From Paenibacillus sp. JJ-223 (GTDB lineage: Bacteria > Bacillota > Bacilli > Paenibacillales > Paenibacillaceae), in NCBI RefSeq assembly GCF_927798175.1, contig NZ_CAKMMP010000001.1, positions 124,001 to 188,000 of the forward strand: DNA of 64,000 nt, written 5' to 3'. Both the position numbers and the translations under genes were made by a program. This document shows, in pieces, positions 28,213 to 36,521 of the stretch. Position 1 is the first letter of the stretch; each line of letters begins with the position of its first letter. Below the pieces are notes generated by a model, which saw nothing but the letters and a program-made list of their open reading frames with translations, made no database searches and was not told where the DNA came from.

Positions 28213-28482
28213 CATGAATTACGTTGAAGGAGCGCAGTAGCAGCTTTGTCCCTGTTTCCAGAAAGTCAGGGGTTGATGGAACCTGACACATACAAGGACT
28301 GCGAAGTACACTCTGGAGTATCTTGGGTAATGCCAAGCGGGTTTGGCGAACGTTATTTCGTCATAAGTGGTATGGGCAGCGTGCAACGTCAGGCTGTTCA
28401 TGCAAACTGGGTGGTACCACGGTTATTCAATCGTCCCTGTGTCTGCGTGCAGACCGGGTGGCGATTTTTTTGTTTTTTGGCC
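28213..28482 (+). promoter_or_regulatory. T-box riboswitch, tyrosine-specific
   Basis: A leader that senses uncharged tRNA. Stem I carries the specifier context GAAG-TAC-AC with the Tyr codon TAC at 28307-28309. The antiterminator T-box GGGTGGTACCACGG is near 28410-28423, where TGGT predicts pairing to tRNA ending ACCA. A terminator follows: GC-rich stem with ATCG/CGAT at its base, then TTTTTTT near 28470. It should raise tyrS transcription when tRNA-Tyr is uncharged. Confidence 0.93.
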
Positions 28483-28574
28483 ATGGACAGGTAGCTTGCC
28501 GTGGCAAAGTTCTGCACAGTGTGTCTTCATCACGCGTATTCATGATTTCTTTAACTTTAGAAAAGGGGTTGTTT

Positions 28575-29840
28575 GTGTTGAATATTTTGGACGAACTGCA
28601 ATGGCGCGATGCCATTAACCAGCAAACGGATGCGGAGGGCCTGCGCGAGCTGGTCGAATCGAAATCCATTTCGCTGTACTGCGGCGTTGACCCTACCGGC
28701 GACAGCATGCATATCGGACATCTTATTCCGTTCATGATGCTCAAGCGTTTCCAATTAGCAGGGCATCGTCCAGTCATTCTGATCGGCGGCGCAACCGGCA
28801 CGATCGGCGACCCGAGCGGGCGCCAGTCCGAACGTTCCTTGCAAACGCTGGAACAGGTGCAGGAGAACGTAAACGCATTGACGGCACAGATGAAAAAATT
28901 GTTCATTACGGAAGGCGACAATCAGGTACGCCTGGTGAACAACTACGACTGGACGCACAAAATCAATGTGATCGAATTTTTGCGCGACTACGGCAAAAAC
29001 TTCAACCTGAACACGATGCTTGCGAAGGATGTCGTGGCGAGCAGACTGGAAGGCGGCATCTCCTTCACGGAATTCTCGTACCAGATCCTGCAATCGCTCG
29101 ATTACCTGCATTTGTTCCAGAACGAAGACGTGCAGCTGCAAATCGGCGGTTCCGACCAATGGGGCAACATTACAAGCGGTCTTGACCTGATCCGCAAAAA
29201 AGAAGGCCCTGATGCCAAAGCGTTTGGTTTGACCATCCCGCTGATGCTCAAAGCGGACGGAACGAAATTTGGCAAATCGGCCGGGGGCTCGATCTGGCTG
29301 GATCCAAACAAAACGACGCCGTTCGAATTCTACCAGTTCTGGGCGAATACCGATGATCGCGACGTCATCAAATACTTGAAATACTTTACGTTCTTGTCCA
29401 AAGAAGAAATCGAAGCGTTGGCGGAAAAAGTGGAAACCGAGCCGCACAAACGCGAGGCGCAAAAGGCGCTTGCCGAAGAAATGACCCGTTTCGTGCATGG
29501 CGAAGAAATGCTGGAACAAGCCAAGCGCATTACCGCCGCATTGTTCAGCGGCGACATTCGCTCGCTGACAGCGGACGAGATCGAGCAAGGCTTTAAGGAA
29601 ATGCCAACGTTCGAAACCAACGGCGAGGCGAAAAACATCGTTGACTGGCTTGTGGATCTGGGCCTGGAGCCATCCAAACGCCAAGCCCGCGAAGACATCA
29701 CGAAGGGTGCCATCTCCATGAACGGGGAGAAAGTAACCGAGCTCGACTTCACCATTTCGGCAGAGCATGCCATCGGCGGCAAGTTTATCATTATCCGCAA
29801 AGGTAAAAAGAATTACAGCCTTGTGAAGCTGCAGGGGTAA
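28575..29840 (+). CDS. tyrS: Tyrosyl-tRNA synthetase
   Basis: A 421-residue class I synthetase that charges tRNA-Tyr. HIGH motif in GDSMHIGHLIPF, tyrosine pocket GGSDQWGNITSG, KMSKS-equivalent KFGKS, and a C-terminal S4 RNA-binding domain (GLEPSKRQAREDITKGAI). The frame stays open upstream through the T-box, but homology begins at NILDELQWRD; the GTG at 28575, 6 bases after AAAAGGGG, or the adjacent TTG at 28578 is the start. Confidence 0.96.
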   Translation: MLNILDELQWRDAINQQTDAEGLRELVESKSISLYCGVDPTGDSMHIGHLIPFMMLKRFQLAGHRPVILIGGATGTIGDPSGRQSERSLQTLEQVQENVNALTAQMKKLFITEGDNQVRLVNNYDWTHKINVIEFLRDYGKNFNLNTMLAKDVVASRLEGGISFTEFSYQILQSLDYLHLFQNEDVQLQIGGSDQWGNITSGLDLIRKKEGPDAKAFGLTIPLMLKADGTKFGKSAGGSIWLDPNKTTPFEFYQFWANTDDRDVIKYLKYFTFLSKEEIEALAEKVETEPHKREAQKALAEEMTRFVHGEEMLEQAKRITAALFSGDIRSLTADEIEQGFKEMPTFETNGEAKNIVDWLVDLGLEPSKRQAREDITKGAISMNGEKVTELDFTISAEHAIGGKFIIIRKGKKNYSLVKLQG

Positions 29841-29861
29841 GCATTCGATGCATGTGCTGAG

Positions 29862-29889
29862 GCCATGTTCCATTGGGAACATGGCTTTT
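29862..29889 (+). terminator. tyrS terminator
   Basis: Perfect 10-bp stem GCCATGTTCC / GGAACATGGC with an ATTG loop, followed by TTTT. Confidence 0.93.
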
Positions 29890-29975
29890 GTTACGTCTTA
29901 TTCATGTTTTGTTTATGTGATATAACCTGTCGCTATACGTTCATTATTATCAGCGCAATGTAAAATCATCGCCAT

Positions 29976-30171
29976 CTATATAGATTGAACCGGAAATTTA
30001 CACGATAACGAAGAGGGCAGAAAGAATCTGGAGAAGCGAAGCGGTCGCATTTATCACCGGATTTTCCCCTTGAACAAGGGGGTCAAAGAAATCTGGGGAT
30101 AACAGCGATCGGAAGATGGTTCTGACCGCGTAGTGTCTCTGTGTAAAAATCATTGGTTCAACCTATATAGA
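29976..30171 (+). repeat. Structured repeat, copy C (complete, about 196 bp, short form)
   Basis: Ends are CTATATAGATTGAACC and GGTTCAACCTATATAG, pairing at 15 of 16 positions. It keeps the GAATCTGGAGAAGCGAAGCG block, the long stem around CCCCTT/AAGGGG, and the block AATCTGGGGATAACAGCGAT with GGAAGATGGT. It lacks the roughly 40-base CTTTC/GAAAG hairpin module of copies A and B, as a clean omission. The end-stem sequence differs from A/B on both arms yet still pairs. It lies between tyrS and the next importer operon. Confidence 0.93.
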
Positions 30172-30218
30172 TCAACAACTCCGCATTCTTTCAATTGCCA
30201 TTTTTCCACTTCGGGAAA

Positions 30219-30233
30219 TTGTAACCGCTTCCT
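30219..30233 (+). promoter_or_regulatory. Candidate cre site (CcpA)
   Basis: TTGTAACCGCTTCCT fits the cre consensus WTGNAANCGNWNNCW at every position. It lies about 190 bases before the importer operon start, which suits catabolite control of sugar uptake. No clear sigmaA boxes were found beside it. Confidence 0.55.
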
Positions 30234-30421
30234 TTTGCGCGAAAACAACACATTCACCAATGGTCAAAATGATGCCGCAACGACGGGAAGCGTTGATGCA
30301 TCAAGGGTGGGGGATGCGCTAAAATCACATGTTTACGAAAAAAAGCATGATCCACTATCGTTAACATGAAGGTGCGCAAGCAAAGCTGACATGTAAACCA
30401 AGCAGAAGGAGGCGATCCGGC

Positions 30422-31381
30422 GTGCAGGAAGTCAATCCGATCCATCGGCAGGAGGTCCTGAACAGGGCCAAAATCAACAAGAAACGATGGAAGAAGGTCT
30501 GGAAAAACTGGGAGCTCTATCTGTTCATTGCGCCGGCATTTTTGTATTTTCTTATTTTCCATTACGGACCGATGTACGGCATCCAGATTGCGTTCAAAAA
30601 TTACAATCCGGCCCGCGGTATTTTTGGAAGCGCATGGACGGGTTTCGATCACTTCAACCGTTTTTTTGATTCGTATTATTTTTGGGACTTGATGTGGAAC
30701 ACGCTGGCGATCAGTTTGTATGAGCTGGCGGTTGGTTTTCCGATCCCGATCATTTTGGCGCTGGCCTTCAATGAACTGAAACACAAACGTTTCAAAAAAT
30801 GGGTGCAAACGGTCACTTACGCGCCGCATTTCATCTCCATCGTAGTGATGGTCGGCATGATCATTGCTTTCCTGTCGCCGTCCACAGGCATCGTTATTCG
30901 TTTGATCGAATGGGTGGGCATCGATGCACCTGCTTTTCTGACAAGCCCGGCCTGGTTCAAGACGGTCTACGTTCTCTCTGGCGTATGGCAGAGCGCAGGG
31001 TGGGGCACGATCATTTATCTTGCCGCCTTGTCAGCCGTCGACCCGGGCCTTCATGAAGCGGCGATCATTGACGGAGCGAACCGGATGCAGCGCATTCGTC
31101 ACATCAACATTCCCGTGCTGGTGCCAACGATGACCATTTTGCTCATTCTGAATATGGGAAGTTTGCTGGGCGTGGGGTTTGAGAAAATTCTCTTAATGCA
31201 AAACCCGTTAAACATGGAGTCGTCCGATGTGATTTCAACATTCGTCTACCGCTCCGGTCTGGAAAATGCACAATACAGCTTCTCCACCGCCGTCGGGTTG
31301 TTCAATTCCGTCATTAACGCGATTCTGCTCATTACGGTCAATCAAGTCGTGCACAAAACGAGTGAGAACAGTCTGTGGTAA
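30422..31381 (+). CDS. Sugar ABC transporter permease, LplB type
   Basis: A 319-residue membrane protein with a basic N-terminal tail, about six helices and the EAA loop HEAAIIDGANRMQRIRHINIP near residue 211. GTG start 9 bases after AAGGAGG. First gene of a permease/permease/lipoprotein importer downstream of copy C and the cre-like site. More distant from the other two LplB-type permeases of the window than those are from each other. Confidence 0.93.
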   Translation: MQEVNPIHRQEVLNRAKINKKRWKKVWKNWELYLFIAPAFLYFLIFHYGPMYGIQIAFKNYNPARGIFGSAWTGFDHFNRFFDSYYFWDLMWNTLAISLYELAVGFPIPIILALAFNELKHKRFKKWVQTVTYAPHFISIVVMVGMIIAFLSPSTGIVIRLIEWVGIDAPAFLTSPAWFKTVYVLSGVWQSAGWGTIIYLAALSAVDPGLHEAAIIDGANRMQRIRHINIPVLVPTMTILLILNMGSLLGVGFEKILLMQNPLNMESSDVISTFVYRSGLENAQYSFSTAVGLFNSVINAILLITVNQVVHKTSENSLW

Positions 31382-31394
31382 AGGAGGTAGCAGA

Positions 31395-32303
31395 ATGACA
31401 ACAGGCATCAAAGAAACGAGGCAAGACCGGATTTTTCTGACACTGAATTATATTTTCGTCACCATCGCGTTTCTGCTTGTTGCTTATCCGTTGGCATACA
31501 TGATCAGTGCTTCGATCAGCAATCCCAAAGAGGTCGCTTCCGGTGCGATGTGGCTCTTTCCCAAGGACATTACGTTCGAAGGGTACCAGAGAGTGCTTCA
31601 GGATCAGAGGATCTGGTCAGGTTACGCAAACACCATTTTATATACGGTCGTGGGTACGGCAGTGAATCTCATGGTCACCATTCCGGCGGCTTATGCGCTT
31701 AGCAGAAAGGATTTCGTTGGCCGAGGTTTTTTTATGGGCATGTTCATGGTCACGATGTTTTTTGGCGGCGGGCTTGTTCCGAGTTATCTGTTGATCAAAG
31801 GGTTGGGACTGATTGACAGCATGTGGGCATTGATTCTGCCTTCCGCGGCCTCGGTATGGAACATTATCGTTACCCGTACCTTCTTTCAAGGAACCATCCC
31901 CGGCGAGCTTCAAGAAGCCGCCCAGATTGACGGATGTTCCAATTTCAAGCTGTTTTTTAGCATCGTCCTGCCCTTGTCGATGCCGATCATTGCCGTTATG
32001 GCTCTCTTCTATGGCGTCGGACACTGGAACAGTTACTTTTCGGCGATGATTTATTTGAACGATTCGGCAAAATACCCGCTGCAGCTCGTGCTGAGGCAGA
32101 TTCTCGTTCTTCAGGAAATGTCTGCCCAAGGCTCCGGCATGATGGACGGATCTTCCGCTTCCGCGCTCAACAACAAAGCGGAGGTAGCAGCGCTCGTCCG
32201 TTACGCGGTCATTATTGTGTCGACGCTGCCGGTGATTATCGTATATCCGTTTTTGCAACGCTACTTCGTCCAGGGTGTCATGATCGGTTCGGTTAAAGGC
32301 TGA
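31395..32303 (+). CDS. Sugar ABC transporter permease, YtcP/LplC type
   Basis: A 302-residue membrane protein with the EAA loop LQEAAQIDGCSNFKLFFSIVLP near residue 172 and the end FLQRYFVQGVMIGSVKG. The frame is open from 31266, but AAAGGAGGTAGCAG places the start at the ATG 31395, 13 bases after the previous stop. It pairs with the permease upstream. Confidence 0.93.
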   Translation: MTTGIKETRQDRIFLTLNYIFVTIAFLLVAYPLAYMISASISNPKEVASGAMWLFPKDITFEGYQRVLQDQRIWSGYANTILYTVVGTAVNLMVTIPAAYALSRKDFVGRGFFMGMFMVTMFFGGGLVPSYLLIKGLGLIDSMWALILPSAASVWNIIVTRTFFQGTIPGELQEAAQIDGCSNFKLFFSIVLPLSMPIIAVMALFYGVGHWNSYFSAMIYLNDSAKYPLQLVLRQILVLQEMSAQGSGMMDGSSASALNNKAEVAALVRYAVIIVSTLPVIIVYPFLQRYFVQGVMIGSVKG

Positions 32304-32342
32304 TCTATACCAAATAAATCATCCAGAAAGGGAGTTGTTGTC

Positions 32343-33962
32343 ATGAAAGGAGTTCGCAAGAAGTCGACGGTTCTGCTCAGTTTGACGTTAGTTGCCAGTT
32401 TGCTGGCCGCATGCGGAAATGCCTCTGACGGTGGTTCAACCGCCGAACCGGGGACGCCGGAGGAGACAGGGGTGAAGCAGGAAGGTTTTCCGATCGTTGA
32501 CGAGCCGATTACATTGACCATGATGTCCCAGGATGTGGGTGTCGCGGATTGGAACACCATGCCTGTCATTCAGGAAGCCGAGAAGCTGACGAACATTAAA
32601 TTTGAATTCCGACTCACGCCCATAGACAGCTTCGCCACAAAGAAAAACCTCGTTTTTGCCAGCGGCGATTTGCCCGACGTGCTGTACGGTGCGGATCTGA
32701 CGCCAGCAGAACAGGTTACTTACGGAACCCAAGGCTCGCTGATTGCGCTTGAACCGTACATTGACGGAGGATATGCGCCAAACCTCAAAAAACTCTTCGA
32801 TGAAAATCCGGACATTCGCAAATCATTCACAACACCCGAAGGTCACATATATGCGCTCCCCTTCATCGACAGTGCAGCCGTCTGGTATCGCAGTCCGATG
32901 TGGTATAACGGCAAAATGCTCGAAGCGCTTGGTGTAAAAGAACTTCCGCAGACGACGGAGGAACTGTACGCATTTCTGAAAAGAGTGAAGACCGAGGATC
33001 CGAACGGAAACGGGAAAGCCGACGAAATTCCGCTCACTTCCGTGAAATTGGATGATCTGCGAATGTACTTTTTGGGCTTCTGGGGAATGTATGATCCGGT
33101 TGTATATGTCGATAAGCAGGACAATGTTTTTTATACACCGATGCAGGAAGGATACAAAGGTTATTTGGAGTTCATGAACCGTCTGTGGAAGGAAGAGTTA
33201 TTGGATCATGAAACATTCTCCCAAACGCCTGAGCAGAAAAAAGCCAAAGGAGAAAACAATCAAATCGCGCTCTTTAACGATTATTATTCCTATTTTACAT
33301 TGGGCGGCGATCCGAATGAAGCGATGAAAAATCCGCTCATGACACCGGTAGCCAGCGAGATTGAAGGTTCGCCTGTTTACGGCATGCACCCTGGACTCTC
33401 GGCTAACGGAACGTTTGCCATTACCAGCGTGAATGAACATCCGGAAGCGACGATGCGTTGGATCGACTATTTGTATTCGATTGAGGGCCAAACCCTATTT
33501 AACCAAGGCCCGGAAGGCACGCTTTGGAAGTATACCAACAAAGCTACGTATGAAAAAGAATGGCTGCCTGTCCCGGGAGGCGGCGACCGCGAAGAGTACA
33601 GAGGCACGATTACGCCGAACTTCGGCATGCTGACGCCAGGACACAACTCGCCCGAACTGACGAATGGCCTGACCACGGAATTCGATGAATGGATCAAGAA
33701 AGAAAACGAAGCGAAGCTGATCCCGATCGGCAAAGCGCCATATCCTAACGCCTATTTGACCAACGAACAGCAGGATGAAGCTTCAGCGTTGCTGTCGGAC
33801 CTGAGTACGTATGCCAAACAAATGGAAGCGAAGTTTGTGACCGGAGAAGTGCCGATGTCCGAATGGGACAGCTATGTAGCCCAGATGAAAAAGATGGGCG
33901 GGGACCGCATCCAGGAAATTTATCAGGAAGTTTACGATACTTGGAATGCTGCCGGTCAATAA
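32343..33962 (+). CDS. Extracellular sugar-binding lipoprotein
   Basis: A 539-residue solute-binding protein with lipobox LLAAC (Cys24). Residues about 218-227 (EDPNGNGKAD) form a short calcium-loop-like stretch, as in the lipoprotein at 1109. It ends in MSEWDSYVAQMKKMGGDRIQ, typical of the class. AAAGGGAG precedes the ATG. Last gene of this importer; it delivers an unknown oligosaccharide, probably linked to the fucosidase/GH18 operon 2.5 kb further on. Confidence 0.93.
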   Translation: MKGVRKKSTVLLSLTLVASLLAACGNASDGGSTAEPGTPEETGVKQEGFPIVDEPITLTMMSQDVGVADWNTMPVIQEAEKLTNIKFEFRLTPIDSFATKKNLVFASGDLPDVLYGADLTPAEQVTYGTQGSLIALEPYIDGGYAPNLKKLFDENPDIRKSFTTPEGHIYALPFIDSAAVWYRSPMWYNGKMLEALGVKELPQTTEELYAFLKRVKTEDPNGNGKADEIPLTSVKLDDLRMYFLGFWGMYDPVVYVDKQDNVFYTPMQEGYKGYLEFMNRLWKEELLDHETFSQTPEQKKAKGENNQIALFNDYYSYFTLGGDPNEAMKNPLMTPVASEIEGSPVYGMHPGLSANGTFAITSVNEHPEATMRWIDYLYSIEGQTLFNQGPEGTLWKYTNKATYEKEWLPVPGGGDREEYRGTITPNFGMLTPGHNSPELTNGLTTEFDEWIKKENEAKLIPIGKAPYPNAYLTNEQQDEASALLSDLSTYAKQMEAKFVTGEVPMSEWDSYVAQMKKMGGDRIQEIYQEVYDTWNAAGQ

Positions 33963-33973
33963 AAAGTAAAAAG

Positions 33974-34017
33974 AAGCCAACATTCGCGGACAGTGCAGCC
34001 CGTCTGCATGTTGGCTT
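33974..34017. terminator. Bidirectional terminator between convergent genes
   Basis: AAGCCAACAT / ATGTTGGCTT with an inner GCGGAC/GTCTGC stem. It sits between the lipoprotein and the minus-strand AraC gene and has A-rich and T-rich flanks usable in both directions. Confidence 0.8.
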
Positions 34018-34026
34018 TCCTGTCCG

Positions 34027-36312
34027 TCAACTCGCAGATCCGCTCTCCGCATCGCTTGCCGTGACGCGATGGAGCTTGCGATATTGACCTGGCGTAAGTC
34101 CGGTCTCCTTTTTGAATTTGCGGATAAAGTTCGGCGTATCCAAGTAACCAACCTCCTGAATGAGGTCTTTAATGGGAGTATCCGTTGTTTTCAACTGATG
34201 CACGACCATGTCCAGCCGCTTTTGCCAAATATATTGCAGGAAATTGATGCCCGTCTTTTCTTTGAAGAAACGGCTGACGTGCGAGGGCGAAATTTCAAAC
34301 TCGTAAGCAAGGGTATCCAGACTTAAACTGTGTTCCCTGTAATGTGCATCGATATAGTCAACGATCCGATCGATCAACGATTGCTCTTCTTGCAGAGCCC
34401 CTTGCTGCACTTCGGCACAAATTTGCGAAGCCAGGGACAGCAGCATGGATTCCAGCTCCTTCAGCGAACCGCCGACCGTCATGTCGGGAGTCAGTCGTTG
34501 TATCAGTTGATGGTCGCCAAGCTCTGAAGCGGTCTTTAACACGGTGTTCAACAAATCAAAGCTGACGCAACGCAGAATCAGCGCCGGCTGCATGGACGAT
34601 TGCAGGTTTTCTATGGAAGAGCGTATCGTCCGTGACGCGATCTCCACATTGCCTTGCTTCAAGCTTTGGGCCAGTTTCAGATGGGTCTGGTTCGGGATCC
34701 AGTAGGAAGGAGTTGTGTCCTTAGACATTTCTTCGAACAATGCGGAAGCCCCGCGGTCACCCGGAACGAGCAGATCAAAGGCGGAGCAGGCCTCGATGTA
34801 CGACTGATTCAGCTCATGCAGCTGTCGATAAATGCTTCCGGCGCCAATCATCGGTGCAATGGAGTGCGATTCAACGAGCATGCGCTGCACGTGTTCCATC
34901 GTTTGCTTCATTTGAACGGTCTCGTCTAGTCCCGCTACTGCATCGAAATTCATGATGATGCCGAATCGGTCCAGCTGCGGCAGTTCAACGCCATACCCGG
35001 TAGCGCACATATCAGGCATATCGATATGGGCAAGTGTGCTTGCAATCCGGCGACGGTGCTCCCGATCAGCATTGGATTCGTTCCAGCCGACAACCATGAC
35101 GAATAAATACTTCTTGTTCAGTTTCAGATCGAACAGCTGCATCATTTCAGGTGAAACCAGCTCCGGGTTGCCGGATTTGATGAGCGTGGACAAATATTGA
35201 TTGCGGGCGAACGGTTCCTGCATATCAATCCGGGAACTGAAATCTTGCAGTGCAGTGTGTATTCGCTGCAGTTCGTTCCCGTAACCGATTGTTTCTTCGC
35301 CATTCTTCTTCGGAACGCGGGATGAAACAAACTCAACCAATGCTGAGATGGGCTGATACTGCATTTTGGCAAGCACCAATGCGATAACCGCTCCGACAAG
35401 CAGTACGACTCCGATGATCATCAGCATGACATCCCGAACGTTAAGCACGCTGCTGAAAAATTGGGAGCTGGGCATGACGGTCATGTACGTCCAGCCATTG
35501 GTTTCGGATTGTACGGCGACAATGGAATAGGCTTTACCATCCAGTGCTCGTTCTTGTATGCCTGGAACCATCTGATTCAACAACATTTCTGAAGCGTCTG
35601 CGCTTAGCGTATCGCCTTGATGGTTGGCAGCAAGTACTTGCCCTTCTCCGTCAAGTACAAAGGTTAAGCCTTGATAACTTCCAAGGACGGAATCCATCAA
35701 ATCGGTAATCGCCGACTCCTTGATGAAGTACATCACGGTTGCATGCGGGTTCAAGCTGTTGGGTGTAATCGGGATCAGATAAGCCAGTTTGCGGTCTTGC
35801 AAGCCTTCTTTAATGCTGACCGTATCGGCGGGTCTTACCATCGGATGTTTGATTTCATTCAGATCATGCTGCAAGGACGTTTTGTCCCAATTAGCGAAGC
35901 CAAGATTGCGCGCAAATACGTCGAAGTCGGTAAGTCCTTTGCTGGAGTAAATATGTTTGCCGTTATGGAAGTACAGATAGATTTCATCCATGATGGAGCT
36001 GGTGGCTTTGTATTGATCCAATGCGCGAATCGCTTCCGGGCTGGTCAGCGTTTGAGTCGCCTTATAATGGGACAGCCGATGGTCGTACGAAATCCGGGAA
36101 GCAATATCGCTGAGCTCTTTCATGCGGCTATCGATCGTCGTTTTGGTTTGTGAGAGTTGGGCCAGCCGTGAGTTTTCGATCTCTGTCCGGAGCGTCTTCA
36201 CGGCATTTTCATAGATGAATATGGTCATGAGCACCAGGGGGATCAGCAGAATGAGCAGGTAAGAACAGATGTATTTGAGGAACAGCCTGGATTTGAAATA
36301 GTTTATTCTCAA
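34027..36312 (-). CDS. Membrane-bound AraC-type regulator with extracellular sensor domain
   Basis: A 761-residue one-component regulator. Membrane helix about residues 10-32, extracytoplasmic dCACHE-like region to about 285, second helix about 290-312 (VLLVGAVIALVLAKMQ), a cytoplasmic middle region, and a C-terminal AraC DNA-binding domain (LDTLAYEFEISPSHVSRFFKE; LIQEVGYLDTPNFIRKFKKE). An ATG at 36333 is in frame, but AAAGGAG falls inside its first codons and points to the TTG at 36312. It is divergent from the GH29 operon and convergent with the importer, so it probably controls one or both. Confidence 0.88.
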   Translation of the reverse strand: MRINYFKSRLFLKYICSYLLILLIPLVLMTIFIYENAVKTLRTEIENSRLAQLSQTKTTIDSRMKELSDIASRISYDHRLSHYKATQTLTSPEAIRALDQYKATSSIMDEIYLYFHNGKHIYSSKGLTDFDVFARNLGFANWDKTSLQHDLNEIKHPMVRPADTVSIKEGLQDRKLAYLIPITPNSLNPHATVMYFIKESAITDLMDSVLGSYQGLTFVLDGEGQVLAANHQGDTLSADASEMLLNQMVPGIQERALDGKAYSIVAVQSETNGWTYMTVMPSSQFFSSVLNVRDVMLMIIGVVLLVGAVIALVLAKMQYQPISALVEFVSSRVPKKNGEETIGYGNELQRIHTALQDFSSRIDMQEPFARNQYLSTLIKSGNPELVSPEMMQLFDLKLNKKYLFVMVVGWNESNADREHRRRIASTLAHIDMPDMCATGYGVELPQLDRFGIIMNFDAVAGLDETVQMKQTMEHVQRMLVESHSIAPMIGAGSIYRQLHELNQSYIEACSAFDLLVPGDRGASALFEEMSKDTTPSYWIPNQTHLKLAQSLKQGNVEIASRTIRSSIENLQSSMQPALILRCVSFDLLNTVLKTASELGDHQLIQRLTPDMTVGGSLKELESMLLSLASQICAEVQQGALQEEQSLIDRIVDYIDAHYREHSLSLDTLAYEFEISPSHVSRFFKEKTGINFLQYIWQKRLDMVVHQLKTTDTPIKDLIQEVGYLDTPNFIRKFKKETGLTPGQYRKLHRVTASDAESGSAS

Positions 36313-36369
36313 GTGAAAGCGACTCCTTTCCATTGGAAATGGTCATTTCTCCTTAAATGATAGCAATAT

Positions 36370-36383
36370 TGAAACGGTTTGCA
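36370..36383. promoter_or_regulatory. Imperfect cre-like site in divergent control region
   Basis: TGAAACGGTTTGCA; on the minus strand TGCAAACCGTTTCA differs from the cre consensus at one core position. It lies upstream of the AraC-type gene and could bind CcpA or another LacI-type protein. Confidence 0.35.
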
Positions 36384-36400
36384 CACCAATTATTTCTCGA

Positions 36401-36479
36401 TTAAGGCGAACGCTTCGCTTCTCCAGATTGGTTCTGCCTCTCCGTTAACGTGTGTATGTTTTTTGCGGTTTATATATTC
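36401..36479 (-). repeat. Structured repeat, copy D (left half only)
   Basis: Read on the minus strand it shows ATATATAAACCGC, TTAACGGAGAGGCAGAACC, AATCTGGAGAAGCGAAGCG and TTCGCC, matching copies A/B up to the mini-hairpin, then stops. The right half is absent. It lies in the control region between the divergent AraC and GH29 genes. Confidence 0.9.
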
Positions 36480-36521
36480 AGCCAAATATAAATTTTACAA
36501 AAGTGAAGGGCGGTGATCGTC

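Noticed and set aside
28323..28574. N-terminal extension of the tyrS frame
   Set aside because: These codons overlap the T-box antiterminator and terminator; TyrS homology begins at 28578 or just before it.
13557..30171. The repeats as a CRISPR array or ordinary insertion sequence
   Set aside because: Copies are kilobases apart, about 200 bp long, and internally structured without spacers; they encode no transposase, and no clear target-site duplications are seen.
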